DNA of 64,000 nt from JACIYW01 sp014359745. Lineage in GTDB: Bacteria > Pseudomonadota > Alphaproteobacteria > Rhodobacterales > Rhodobacteraceae. Position numbers and translations under genes: made by a program. Below, piece after piece: positions 29,134 to 37,166 of the stretch. The stretch lies in assembly GCA_050433985.1 (NCBI GenBank), contig JBNPWE010000001.1, positions 62,001 through 126,000 of the forward strand, given 5' to 3'. The notes beneath the pieces are model-generated. The model searched no databases. It saw only the letters and a list, made by a program, of their open reading frames with translations, and had not been told where the DNA came from. How positions within the stretch are numbered: position 1 is the first letter of the stretch; the number at the start of each line of letters is the position of its first letter.

Positions 29134-29859
29134 CTATCCCCGCAGCGCCGCCAGCGCCGCCCGCAGATCAAGCGCGCCCTCATAAAGCGCCCGCCCCGAA
29201 ATCGCCCCGTCCAGCGCCACGCCGCAATCGCGCAGCGCGATCAGATCATCCAGAGATGACACCCCGCCCGAGGCGATCACCGGGATCGAGACCGCGCGCG
29301 CCAGCGCCGCCGTTGCCGCCACATTCGGCCCGCCCATCGCCCCGTCGCGATCTATATCGGTGTAGATGATCGCGGCCACCCCCGCATCCTCGAACCGCCG
29401 CGCCAGATCGGTGGCCATCACGTCGGTCTCTTCCGCCCAGCCGCGCGTGGCCACCCGACCGCCGCGTGCATCGATCCCCACGGCCACCTGCCCCGGAAAG
29501 GCCCGCGCCGCAGCCCGCACCAGATCCGGGTCTTCCACCGCGACCGTGCCCAGGATCACCCGCGCCAGCCCGCGCGACAGCCAGCCCTCGATCGCCGCCA
29601 TGTCGCGAATGCCGCCGCCCAACTGGCACGGAATATCCACCGCGCCCAGCACCGCTTCGACCGCCGCGCCATTGACCTGCGCGCCGGCAAAGGCGCCGTT
29701 CAGATCAACGAGGTGCAACCATTCGCAGCCGGTTTCGGCAAAGGCGCGCGCCTGTGCCGCCGGGTCGCTGCCGAACACCGTGGCCTTGTCCATGTCGCCG
29801 CGCAACAGTCGCACACAGTTGCCATCCTTGAGGTCGATGGCGGGATAAAGGATCATCAT
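29134..29859 (-). CDS. hisA: ProFAR isomerase
   Basis: HisA isomerises the ribosyl group of ProFAR in histidine synthesis. The 241-residue barrel begins MMILYPAIDLKDGNCVRL with the catalytic Asp in PAID; the second Asp lies in YTDIDRDG near residue 170-176, and the phosphate loops are QLGGGIRD and ASGGVSSLDDL. Two adjacent ATGs (29859, 29856) follow GGAA. hisF lies 138 bases downstream across element E. Confidence 0.96.
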   Translation of the reverse strand: MMILYPAIDLKDGNCVRLLRGDMDKATVFGSDPAAQARAFAETGCEWLHLVDLNGAFAGAQVNGAAVEAVLGAVDIPCQLGGGIRDMAAIEGWLSRGLARVILGTVAVEDPDLVRAAARAFPGQVAVGIDARGGRVATRGWAEETDVMATDLARRFEDAGVAAIIYTDIDRDGAMGGPNVAATAALARAVSIPVIASGGVSSLDDLIALRDCGVALDGAISGRALYEGALDLRAALAALRG

Positions 29860-29952
29860 TCCATTCCTTGCCGTAGTTTCCGGGCCGCAGTTTCCGGCCC
29901 GCTGATACAGCCAAAGCGCGGCAGGTGCAAAACCCCTTGGCGGCGCGGCGCG

Positions 29953-30747
29953 TCATAATCCGCCCAGACAGGCCCCGATCAGTCCCGACCCCGGATCGGC
30001 CAGATCGTCGATCACGTCGAAATGGTGCTTTCCGGGCTCGGGCGTCCAGGGGCAGCCCCATTCTTCGGACAAAAGCCGCGCCTGCCACAGAAAGGCCGGG
30101 CGTTCCATCGCCCCCACCCAGACATGCGCGTCCACGCCCCTGGCCAACCTCAGCCGCGCAGGGCTTTCCGACGCGGCCTCGGCGGCGTCGATGCGCAGCA
30201 CCTCGTTCATCGCCGTCGTCCGCAGCGGCGCAAGATCCGCCAACGGCGAGATCGGCACGACCCGCGCCACCCGCGTGGCCAAGGGCGCGCCCGCGCAGCC
30301 CAGGCGCGCGCTCAGATGCCCGCCCGCCGAATGGCCGGTCACCACCACCGGGCCGGGCACCAGCGCCGCCGCCGCATCCACCGCGCGCCCTGCCTCAACC
30401 GTCATTTCGGCCAGCCGCGCGTCGGGTGCCAGCGTGTAAGACGGCATCGCACAGGCCCAGCCGCGCGCCAGCGCCCCCGCCGCCAGATGCGACCAGATCT
30501 CGCGCCCGAACGCCTTCCAGTAGCCGCCGTGAAAGAACACCAGCAGCCCGCGCGCCGCACCCTCTGGATGAAACAGATCGAACCGCTGGCGCGCCCCCTC
30601 ACCATAGGGCAGATCGCAGTCGGCCCGCGCGCCCAAGGCCGCGCGAAAGGCCGCCGCCTTCGCAGCCCAACGCGGCGGATAGCCCGCCGCCCCGTCGATG
30701 AACCCAGCATTGTCATAGGCCCGGTCCGGATCGTCGATATCACCCAT
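29953..30747 (-). CDS. Alpha/beta hydrolase, kynurenine formamidase-like
   Basis: A 264-residue single-domain hydrolase with the oxyanion-hole motif HGGYWKAFGRE, nucleophile Ser in GHSAGGHLSARL, and a C-terminal KHHFDVIDDL supplying the catalytic His. The HGGYW and LAPDARLAEM pattern resembles the esterase-type arylformamidase family of tryptophan breakdown, but no kyn genes are adjacent, so the substrate is open. ATG 30747 follows GGAGGG; ATG 30768 is seven codons earlier and less likely. Confidence 0.8.
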   Translation of the reverse strand: MGDIDDPDRAYDNAGFIDGAAGYPPRWAAKAAAFRAALGARADCDLPYGEGARQRFDLFHPEGAARGLLVFFHGGYWKAFGREIWSHLAAGALARGWACAMPSYTLAPDARLAEMTVEAGRAVDAAAALVPGPVVVTGHSAGGHLSARLGCAGAPLATRVARVVPISPLADLAPLRTTAMNEVLRIDAAEAASESPARLRLARGVDAHVWVGAMERPAFLWQARLLSEEWGCPWTPEPGKHHFDVIDDLADPGSGLIGACLGGL

Positions 30748-30840
30748 GCCGCCCTCCGGCTCTGTCACCCGCTCCCGGCCAGTGGCGCGCCGCGCCCATC
30801 CGGGTTTCCCGACCGGTCAGCGCAGAAGACCCGCCCAATC

Positions 30841-30862
30841 CTTCATCCTGGAACAAATACGC
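30841..30862 (-). repeat. Dispersed intergenic element, copy F
   Basis: Minus-strand core GCGTATTT-GTTC-CAGGATGAAGG lies downstream of yciB in its sense orientation and upstream of the hydrolase gene. It resembles copy G most closely (same N4 GTTC). The surrounding 190-base gap has a GCGCCCA-rich imperfect repeat but no gene. Confidence 0.75.
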
Positions 30863-30937
30863 ACCCCCGCGCCCATCCCCGCGCCCACCCACCCCAGCGC
30901 GGCGTCCGGCAGGCAGCCGGATCAAGCCGGGCCCGGC

Positions 30938-31555
30938 TTACGCGCCGCCGTCGCCCTTACCGGGTTTTTCCAGCGCGTATCTTTGCATCACCCCGCCTTG
31001 CGCCAGGAAGAACGCGAACACCGCCGCCGTCAGTCCGAAGGTCTTGAAATTCACCCAGGCGTCGGTGGACATCAGCCGCCACACAAGTTCATTGGCCACC
31101 GCAAGCCCCGCAAAGAACAGCGCCAGACGGCGGGTCAGGATCATCCAGCCCTCGGGTTTCAGGGGCAGCGCCTCTTCCATGACCAGTTGCAGCCAGGATT
31201 GCCCGCGCAACAGCCCAAAGCCCAGCGCCCCGGCAAACAGCGCGTAGATGATCGTCGGCTTCATCTTGAAAAAGCGGTCATCGTTCAGCCAGACCGACAG
31301 CCCGCCAAACACCACCACCAGAACCACCGTGGCCACCTGCATCTTCGACAGCCTGCCCGTCAGCCACCACAACAGCCCGGTGCTGATCACCATCAGCGGA
31401 ATGAACGCGGCCGTGGCAATGATGAACCCCGCGTAATCGGTGCCGCCAATGGTGAATGTCTGGTCGCGTATCCGCGTGTAGCCGATGAAAAACGCAATGA
31501 TCGGACCCAGTTCCAGACCGAATTTCAGCGCCGGGTGAAGTTTTCTGTATGCCAT
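30938..31555 (-). CDS. yciB: YciB family inner-membrane protein (septation protein A)
   Basis: A 205-residue protein with about six transmembrane segments. The N-terminal FGLELGPIIAFF and the central LNDDRFFKMKPTIIYALFAGAL segment are the YciB/IspA signature, followed by NELVWRLMSTDAWVNFKTFGL. YciB is linked to cell division and envelope synthesis in E. coli. It forms a minus-strand cluster with a DMT transporter and ftsY upstream, a conserved arrangement in this group. Confidence 0.92.
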   Translation of the reverse strand: MAYRKLHPALKFGLELGPIIAFFIGYTRIRDQTFTIGGTDYAGFIIATAAFIPLMVISTGLLWWLTGRLSKMQVATVVLVVVFGGLSVWLNDDRFFKMKPTIIYALFAGALGFGLLRGQSWLQLVMEEALPLKPEGWMILTRRLALFFAGLAVANELVWRLMSTDAWVNFKTFGLTAAVFAFFLAQGGVMQRYALEKPGKGDGGA

Positions 31556-31592
31556 GCCTTGCCCCGCCTTGCCCCTGCCCGCCTTGCCCCTG

Positions 31593-32495
31593 TCAGCCGC
31601 TGACCTGCACTATCACCGCGCCCGCCGCGATCATAGTCATAAGCAGCAACCGCCGCGGTCCGACCTTTTCGCCCAGCATCAGCCAGCCGATGGCGGCGGC
31701 GAACACCGTCGAGGTTTCGCGCAGCACCGCCGCCTGCCCGACATGGCCGATGCGGGTGGCCAGCATCACGCTGCCAAAACTGAAAAACGCCACGATCGCC
31801 CCGATCAGCCCCAGCCGCACCACCGCGCCGATCTGCGCGCGCGGCAGCGCCCGCAACCGCCGGAAGGTCAGGATCGGCATGAGGAAACCGTCGAGGAAAA
31901 AGAACCACGCCAGAAAGGTGAACGGGTCGGCGGTGGCGCGGATGCCGTAAGCGTCATAAGTGGTGTAAAGCGCCACAAAGCCGCCGGTGATCACCGCCAG
32001 CCCCAGCGCCGGCACCATGGTGTTGCGATCCACGGATATGGTGCGCAGGTTATAGGCCGCCAACCCGAAGATCCCACCCAGGAGCACCGCCACGCCCAGC
32101 CATTGCGCCGCGCTGAACACCTCTCCGAAAACAATGCCCGCGCCGATCACCGTAAACAGCGGGCCGGTGCCGCGCATCACCGGATAGACCACCGTAAAGG
32201 CCCCGCGCGAATAGGCCATGGCCTGAAAGATCTTGTAAACGACATGGATCAGAAGCGCCCCGGCAAAGATCGGCCACATATGCGGTTCCGGCCAGGGCAC
32301 CACAAACAGCGCCAGCGGCGCGGCCATCATCCCGTAACAGCCATCGATGGCACCGCGCGACACCCAGGGATCAACCCGCTGGCCCTTTTGCAGCGCGCCG
32401 AACACCGCATGCAGGATCGCCGCCACCAGCACCAGCACCAGCGCCACCTGCTGGCCGGCATCCGTGCCTTCAAGGCCCCGCAGAAAACCCGTCAT
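31593..32495 (-). CDS. DMT/EamA family transporter
   Basis: A 300-residue membrane protein with about ten helices in two EamA halves (PVMRGTGPLFTVIGAGIVFGE closes the first, LRETSTVFAAAIGWLMLGEKVGP the second). Substrate unknown. It is 37 bases downstream of ftsY and 37 bases upstream of yciB; the gap before yciB has an imperfect CCTTGCCCC tandem repeat at about 31557-31597. Confidence 0.85.
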   Translation of the reverse strand: MTGFLRGLEGTDAGQQVALVLVLVAAILHAVFGALQKGQRVDPWVSRGAIDGCYGMMAAPLALFVVPWPEPHMWPIFAGALLIHVVYKIFQAMAYSRGAFTVVYPVMRGTGPLFTVIGAGIVFGEVFSAAQWLGVAVLLGGIFGLAAYNLRTISVDRNTMVPALGLAVITGGFVALYTTYDAYGIRATADPFTFLAWFFFLDGFLMPILTFRRLRALPRAQIGAVVRLGLIGAIVAFFSFGSVMLATRIGHVGQAAVLRETSTVFAAAIGWLMLGEKVGPRRLLLMTMIAAGAVIVQVSG

Positions 32496-32532
32496 GACGG
32501 ATCACGCCCCAAGGCATGAAACTGTGCGTTGC

Positions 32533-33549
32533 TCAATCGTCCAGCCCCACCAGCGCGCGCGCGAAATCCTGCGGATCGAAGGCATCCAGATCGTCGATCT
32601 GTTCGCCCACGCCGATGGCATGGATGGGCAGGCCGAACTTGTCGGCCAGCGCCACCAGAACCCCGCCGCGCGCGGTGCCATCCAGCTTGGTCATCACCAG
32701 GCCGGTCACATCGGCGAGTTTCAGGAAAATTTCCACCTGGGTCAGCGCGTTCTGGCCGGTGGTGGCATCGAGCACCAGCAGGGTGTTGTGGGGCGCGTCC
32801 GGGTCTTTCTTGCGGATCACGCGCACGATCTTGGCCAGTTCCTCCATCAGGTCGGCGCGGTTTTGCAGGCGCCCGGCGGTGTCGATCATCAAAAGGTCGG
32901 CGCCCTCGGCCTCGGCCCGCGTCATGGCGTCAAAGGCCAGGCTGGCCGGATCAGACCCTTCGGGCGCGGTCATCACCGGCACGCCGGCGCGGTCGCCCCA
33001 GACCTGCAACTGTTCCACGGCGGCGGCGCGAAACGTGTCGCCCGCCGCGATCACCACCGATTTGCCCGCCGCCTTGAACTGGCTGGCCAGTTTGCCGATG
33101 GTGGTGGTCTTGCCCGAGCCGTTGACGCCGACCACCAGCACCACCTGCGGGCGTTTGGCATAAAGCGGCATCGGTTTGGCGACGGGTTCCATGATGCGCG
33201 CGATCTCATCGGCGAGCAGGCGTTTTATCGCATCGGTTGACAGTTTCTGGCCAAGGCGCCCCTCGGCGATGTTGGCGACGACGCGCAGCGCGGTATCGAC
33301 GCCCATGTCGGACTGGATCAGCAGTTCCTCAAGGCTTTCGATCATCGCATCGTCAAGGGCGCGGCGCGGCGCGGGCGGGGCTGCGGCCTCGCGCCGGGTC
33401 AGCCGTTCGATCAGGCCGGGGCGTGTTGGTTCGGGCGCGGGTTCGGGTTCTTCGGGCGCCGCGCCTTCCTCGACAATCGCCTCCAACCCCTGATCGAGGC
33501 GGTCGGATGCCTTGAACATCCGTTCCCTGAGCTTCTTGAAAAACGACAT
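32533..33549 (-). CDS. ftsY: Signal recognition particle receptor
   Basis: FtsY docks SRP-ribosome complexes at the membrane. The 338-residue protein has a short acidic, Pro-rich A region (about 20-50), the N helical bundle, and a full GTPase G domain with GVNGSGKTTT near residue 130, DTFRAAAVEQL, DTAGR near 215, TKLDGTARGG near 282 and GVGEQIDDLDAFD at the end. ATG 33549 (MSFFKKLRERMF) is the conserved start, with an amphipathic membrane-targeting helix; ten upstream codons are ignored. Confidence 0.96.
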   Translation of the reverse strand: MSFFKKLRERMFKASDRLDQGLEAIVEEGAAPEEPEPAPEPTRPGLIERLTRREAAAPPAPRRALDDAMIESLEELLIQSDMGVDTALRVVANIAEGRLGQKLSTDAIKRLLADEIARIMEPVAKPMPLYAKRPQVVLVVGVNGSGKTTTIGKLASQFKAAGKSVVIAAGDTFRAAAVEQLQVWGDRAGVPVMTAPEGSDPASLAFDAMTRAEAEGADLLMIDTAGRLQNRADLMEELAKIVRVIRKKDPDAPHNTLLVLDATTGQNALTQVEIFLKLADVTGLVMTKLDGTARGGVLVALADKFGLPIHAIGVGEQIDDLDAFDPQDFARALVGLDD

Positions 33550-33715
33550 GCCAGCCCCTTGCGACGCGCGGATGACCAAGGGCTATTACAGCCGCACGGC
33601 AGATGGAAGGCGGATGGGTGCCTGCGGGCGGAAATTACCCGATAAGGGCTGGATCGGGGCTGGATCGGGGGGCGCCGCCGTGCCATGCTTGGCCGACACC
33701 CGACCGAGGTTGACC

Positions 33716-34132
33716 ATGCGCCTGACCACCCTGCCCGCCCTGTTCCTTGCGCTTGCGCTTGCCCCCGGCGGGCTTGCCGCGCAGGACGGCCCGCAACCGA
33801 TGCCCCCCGAGGCATTTGAAAGCTATGCCACCGGCAAGACGCTTTATTATGGCACCGAACAGGGGGTTTACGGCGCCGAACAGTATCTGCCCGGCCGCCG
33901 GGTGATCTGGGCGTTTCTGGATGAACCCTGCAAGCGCGGCATCTGGTATCCCGCCGGCGATCAGGTGTGTTTCGTCTATGACACCGATCCCGAAACCCAT
34001 TGCTGGACCTTCTATCGCAGCGGATCGGGCCTGCGCGCGCATTTTCAGGGCGACCCCGACGGCGCGCCGCTGATCGAGGTCGGGCAAAGCCCCGATCCGC
34101 TGTTTTGTCCCGGCCCGGATGTGGGGGTCTGA
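33716..34132 (+). CDS. Small secreted cysteine-containing protein, unknown
   Basis: The 138-residue precursor has a clear signal peptide (LTTLPALFLALALAPGGLAAQ). The mature part has motifs TLYYGTEQGVYGAEQYLPGRR, a WAFLDEPCKRGIWYP segment and VCFVYDTDPETHCWTFYR, with four cysteines (one more at the end in PLFCPG) suited to two disulphides. I do not recognise the family with confidence. Start at ATG 33716; an upstream open frame lacks coding character. It is divergent from ftsY and precedes the palindrome-rich control region. Confidence 0.75.
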   Translation: MRLTTLPALFLALALAPGGLAAQDGPQPMPPEAFESYATGKTLYYGTEQGVYGAEQYLPGRRVIWAFLDEPCKRGIWYPAGDQVCFVYDTDPETHCWTFYRSGSGLRAHFQGDPDGAPLIEVGQSPDPLFCPGPDVGV

Positions 34133-34214
34133 GGGGGCGCGCCGGTTCTGGCGGGCGGGATTTCCAGCGGATTGTGGAAAAACCCACGCGGGATCAAGGG
34201 GTTGACGCACTTGT

Positions 34215-34230
34215 GTTTCGCGCGCGAAAC
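34215..34230. promoter_or_regulatory. Perfect 16-base palindrome
   Basis: GTTTCGCGCGCGAAAC is a perfect inverted repeat in the 292-base gap before the DUF2852 gene, followed closely by TTGTTAACAA at 34236-34245 and preceded by TTTCCA-N8-TGGAAA at 34161-34180. It may be a regulator-binding site. Confidence 0.5.
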
Positions 34231-34238
34231 ATCGTTTG

Positions 34239-34253
34239 TTAACAATGGGTTAA
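34239..34253. promoter_or_regulatory. CtrA-type box TTAA-N7-TTAA
   Basis: TTAA-CAATGGG-TTAA matches the full CtrA consensus of alphaproteobacteria. It lies about 170 bases before the DUF2852 start. Whether CtrA binds here is inference. Confidence 0.45.
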
Positions 34254-34330
34254 TGGGGTGCCACCACTGCCGCGCGCACCCGGCGCAAACGGGTGGTTTC
34301 ACCTTGACCCGCGACAACCCTGCCCCGCGC

Positions 34331-34349
34331 ATGTAAAAAAGATTTACAT
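34331..34349. promoter_or_regulatory. Operator-like inverted repeat 1
   Basis: ATGTAAA-AAAGA-TTTACAT has perfect seven-base arms around a five-base spacer. It ends five bases before a -35 TTGACC. A second copy lies 57 bases downstream. Confidence 0.65.
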
Positions 34350-34354
34350 AGGTC

Positions 34355-34383
34355 TTGACCCCCGCCGGGCGCGTGCCGATATC
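34355..34383 (+). promoter_or_regulatory. Candidate promoter of the DUF2852 gene
   Basis: TTGACC (34355-34360), a 17-base spacer and GATATC (34378-34383) sit between the two inverted repeats, predicting a transcript start near 34390 inside the second repeat. The arrangement suggests repression by one regulator at both boxes. Confidence 0.45.
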
Positions 34384-34387
34384 GAAT

Positions 34388-34406
34388 ATGTGAAGCCGAT
34401 TTACAT
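34388..34406. promoter_or_regulatory. Operator-like inverted repeat 2
   Basis: ATGTGAA-GCCGA-TTTACAT repeats the first box with one arm mismatch and the same five-base spacing. It overlaps the predicted start of transcription, and the ribosome site GGAGGA follows at 34412. Confidence 0.6.
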
Positions 34407-34424
34407 CATCTGGAGGAAGACCCG

Positions 34425-34811
34425 ATGTCCACACTCACCGCCTGGCCGATGCAGGCCGAAACCTGGCTTGACCGTCACGGTCGCCCCGCGTGGATCGCCG
34501 CGATGGTGCTGGGGTTTATCGTGTTCTGGCCGGTGGGCCTTGCCCTGCTGGCCTATATGATCTGGAGCAAACGCATGTTCACCGAAACGCCCTTTTGCAG
34601 AACCCGCCGCCAGCCACGTCACAGTGGCACCGGCAATGCCGCCTTTGACGCCTACAAGGCCGACACGCTGAAACGGCTGGAAGACGAACAGGCGGCGTTC
34701 GAGGCGTTCATGGCCCGGCTGCGCGCGGCCAAGGACAAATCCGAATTCGACGCCTTCATGGCCGATCGCGCCGCCAGCGCATCGACCCCGGCCGAGGGCG
34801 CGCAAGACTGA
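34425..34811 (+). CDS. DUF2852 membrane protein
   Basis: A 128-residue protein with one or two N-terminal transmembrane helices (IAAMVLGFIVFWPVGLALLAYMIW, about 24-47) and a soluble C-terminal part with a coiled-coil-like SGTGNAAFDAYKADTLKRLE segment and a KDKSEFDAFMADR motif, the DUF2852 pattern. Function unknown. ATG 34425 has GGAGGA upstream. The gene has the most elaborate upstream control region of the window, so it probably responds to a specific signal. Confidence 0.85.
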   Translation: MSTLTAWPMQAETWLDRHGRPAWIAAMVLGFIVFWPVGLALLAYMIWSKRMFTETPFCRTRRQPRHSGTGNAAFDAYKADTLKRLEDEQAAFEAFMARLRAAKDKSEFDAFMADRAASASTPAEGAQD

Positions 34812-34816
34812 GAGCG

Positions 34817-34880
34817 GGGGGGCCTTTACGCCCCCCTTTACGCCCCCCTTTACGCCCCCCTTTACGCCCCCCTTTACGCC
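34817..34880. repeat. G-run plus five tandem CCCCCC-TTTACG units
   Basis: A run of seven G (34816-34822) is followed by TTTACG repeated five times with an exact 12-base period, separated by runs of C. GGGGGGC-CTTTAC-GCCCCCC forms a seven-base-pair hairpin at 34817-34836, and the same G-run could pair with any of the later C-runs. It sits right after the DUF2852 stop and looks like a terminator hairpin whose 3' arm has been multiplied. Confidence 0.85.
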
Positions 34881-34985
34881 TATTGCCGCGCCCGTCGGTG
34901 ACCCCGGCGGGCGCGGCTTGCACCGCACCGGGCCTGCCGCCATAAGGCCCCGGCCCCGGCCTGACCCGCAGAGTGGACCCGCCCA

Positions 34986-35447
34986 ATGACGTTCTTCACC
35001 CCATCGCCCGACGGCCCGCACCCCGATCCCGAATTGCAGCCCGAATTCTATGCGGATGTGCCCGCCAAGCGGCTGGTGGCCTGGGTGGTGGATACGGTTC
35101 TGACAGTGCTGGCCACGGCGCTGATCGTGCTGCTGACGGCGTTTGTGGGGTTGTTCTTTCTGCCGCTCCTGTATCTGTCCGTGGCCTTTGCCTATCGCAC
35201 CGTCACCATCGCGCGCCACGGGGCCACGCCGGGAATGCGGCTGATGGCGATAGGGTTGCGCGGCCCGTATGGCACCGCCCCGACCCCGGCCGAGGCGGCG
35301 CTGCACAGCGGGCTGTTCCTGGCGGCCTCGATCATGGTCATTCCGCAGGTGATTTCTGTCGTGATGATGCTGACGGGCGCGCGCGGGCAATCGCTGGGGG
35401 ATGTGGTGCTGGGCACGGTGATGCTGAACCGGGCCGGGCGGGTGTGA
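34986..35447 (+). CDS. RDD family membrane protein
   Basis: A 153-residue protein with an RDD domain: AKRLVAWVVDTVLTVL carries the Arg and Asp of the first helix, a second helix pair follows (FVGLFFLPLLYLSVAFAYR), then the GATPGMRLMAIGLRG loop and a final helix with GQSLGDVVLGTVML. RDD proteins are small inner-membrane proteins of mostly unknown role, sometimes ion antiport. It starts 100 bases after the C-rich tandem repeat and is followed by bpt after 144 bases. Confidence 0.88.
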   Translation: MTFFTPSPDGPHPDPELQPEFYADVPAKRLVAWVVDTVLTVLATALIVLLTAFVGLFFLPLLYLSVAFAYRTVTIARHGATPGMRLMAIGLRGPYGTAPTPAEAALHSGLFLAASIMVIPQVISVVMMLTGARGQSLGDVVLGTVMLNRAGRV

Positions 35448-35591
35448 AGCGGGGCGGTGCAGATCCCGCTGCTATCCGTCGCGGGCGAAAATCCGCACGG
35501 GAAAACTCTTCTCTTGGCGACACGTCAATCCCTTGTTAACGTCGCTGTCACACAACGACATCGCCTTTCGCTTTCATCGGTCGTAACACCC

Positions 35592-36437
35592 ATGCGCCAT
35601 ACCCTGCCCCTTGCGCCGCAATTCTATGTGACGGCGCCGCAGCCCTGCCCCTATCTGGCGCGGAGGATGGAGCGAAAGCTGTTCACAGCACTTTCGGGCG
35701 ATCATGCGCAGACGCTGAACGACAGCCTGTCGAAACAGGGGTTCCGGCGGTCGCAGAACGTGCTGTACCGCCCGTCCTGCACCGAATGCTCGGCCTGCCT
35801 TTCGGCGCGCATCCGGGTGGCCGATTTCACCCCGTCAAAAAGCCAGCGCCGCACCCTGCGCCGCAACCGTCACCTGCAACGCGAGGCGACAAGCCCCTGG
35901 GCCACCGAAGATCAATACGCGCTGTTTCGCCGCTATCTTGACAACCGCCACGCCGATGGCGGCATGGCCGACATGGACATTTTCGAATTCGCCGCGATGA
36001 TCGAGGAAACGCCGATCCGCAGCCGCGTGGTGGAATATACCACCCCCCCCGCCCCCCCCGGCCCCGCCGATCAAAAACGCAGCCTGACCGCCGTGTGCCT
36101 GACCGATGTTCTGGATGACGGGTTGAGCATGGTCTATTCGTTCTATGAACCCGACCTGCCCGCCGCCGGGCTTGGCACCTATATCATTCTGGATCATGTG
36201 GCCCTGGCCCGCGAGACCGGGCTGCCCTATGTCTATCTGGGGTATTGGGTGCCCGGCAGCAGCAAGATGGGCTACAAGGCGAATTTTTCGGCGCTGGAGG
36301 TCTATCACCGCGGCCAGTGGCGCGACGTGACAGACCCCGCCGCCTATGAGGCCGAGACGCATCCGCTGTCGGTTGATCCGATTGCCGAACAGGTGGCGCG
36401 CATCAACCTGCCCGACGGGCATCCGACCAAGGCATGA
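35592..36437 (+). CDS. bpt: Aspartate/glutamate leucyltransferase (Bpt)
   Basis: Bpt adds Leu (arginine in some relatives, hence the arginyltransferase name) to proteins with N-terminal Asp or Glu, marking them for ClpS/ClpAP. The 281-residue protein has the N-terminal ATE domain with CPYLARRMERKLF and the cysteine cluster CTECSAC, and the C-terminal GNAT-like domain with SMVYSFYEPD, GTYIILDHVALA and YLGYWVPGSSKMGYK. Start at ATG 35592 (MRHTLPLAPQFY); upstream codons are not conserved. Confidence 0.93.
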   Translation: MRHTLPLAPQFYVTAPQPCPYLARRMERKLFTALSGDHAQTLNDSLSKQGFRRSQNVLYRPSCTECSACLSARIRVADFTPSKSQRRTLRRNRHLQREATSPWATEDQYALFRRYLDNRHADGGMADMDIFEFAAMIEETPIRSRVVEYTTPPAPPGPADQKRSLTAVCLTDVLDDGLSMVYSFYEPDLPAAGLGTYIILDHVALARETGLPYVYLGYWVPGSSKMGYKANFSALEVYHRGQWRDVTDPAAYEAETHPLSVDPIAEQVARINLPDGHPTKA

Positions 36438-36609
36438 TTTGGGGGCGACCCGGCGGGCGGGCGGGCGGATGGCGCATGGATGATCCCCGTCGGCCAGCGC
36501 CTGCGGGGACGCGATCACGGGAAAACATGTTGACCCGATATTCCCATGGCAGCATAGACAAGATCAATTGCGGCGCCAGGGCAGACCGCAAGCCAAGGGG
36601 GGGAACGGC

Positions 36610-37161
36610 GTGACATTTCTCGCATCGGTGCTGCGGGGCATAAACATGATCAACCGCACGGTTGGCACTGTTTTCGCCTGGCTGAGCGTGGCGATCGTGA
36701 TCGTGTGCTTCTGGGTGGTGGTGGAGCGGTACATCTTTTCGTCTACCCGCCTGTGGATGCAGGATCTTTATGTCTGGCTGAACGGCGCGATGTTCACCAC
36801 CGTGGCCGGCTTTGCGCTGTTGCGCGAGGATCATGTGCGGGTGGATATTTTCTATCGCCCCGCGACCGCCCGCGCCAAGGCCATCGCCGATCTGATCGGC
36901 ACGACGGTTTTCCTGTTGCCGTTCACCATTGTGGTTTTCGTCTACAGCCTTGAATTCGTGCGGCGATCCTGGCGATACGCCGAAAACTCGGCCAATATCG
37001 GCGGCATGCCGGATCTTTACATCCTGAAATCATTCATCCTTGTGTTCGCGGTTCTGGTGGGCATTCAGGGGGTGGCGATGGCGATCAGGTCGGTGCTGGT
37101 CCTGGCCGGGCGCGGCGATCTGGTGCCCGCGCCCTATCGCTTTGAACCGAGAACGGAGTGA
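36610..37161 (+). CDS. TRAP transporter small permease (DctQ type)
   Basis: A 183-residue four-helix membrane protein with the DctQ-type segments FWVVVERYIFSSTRLWMQD and ALLREDHVRVDIFY. It pairs with the large permease that overlaps its stop region. Start taken at GTG 36610, which has GGGGGGAA before it; ATG 36646 is possible. No periplasmic binding-protein gene lies next to it. Confidence 0.88.
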   Translation: MTFLASVLRGINMINRTVGTVFAWLSVAIVIVCFWVVVERYIFSSTRLWMQDLYVWLNGAMFTTVAGFALLREDHVRVDIFYRPATARAKAIADLIGTTVFLLPFTIVVFVYSLEFVRRSWRYAENSANIGGMPDLYILKSFILVFAVLVGIQGVAMAIRSVLVLAGRGDLVPAPYRFEPRTE

Positions 37162-37166
37162 CCGGC

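Noticed and set aside
34253..34336. A 27-codon open frame (starts MGCHHCRAHPA) in the DUF2852 upstream region
   Set aside because: No ribosome site, its stop lies inside the first operator-like box, and GC-rich sequence gives such frames by chance.
34332..34348. PpsR/CrtJ-type site TGT-N12-ACA
   Set aside because: The spacing here is N11 in both boxes, the arms are longer than the PpsR motif, and no photosynthesis gene is nearby.
34823..34880. CRISPR-like array
   Set aside because: The 12-base units have no spacers of constant length and no cas genes are present; this is a simple tandem repeat.
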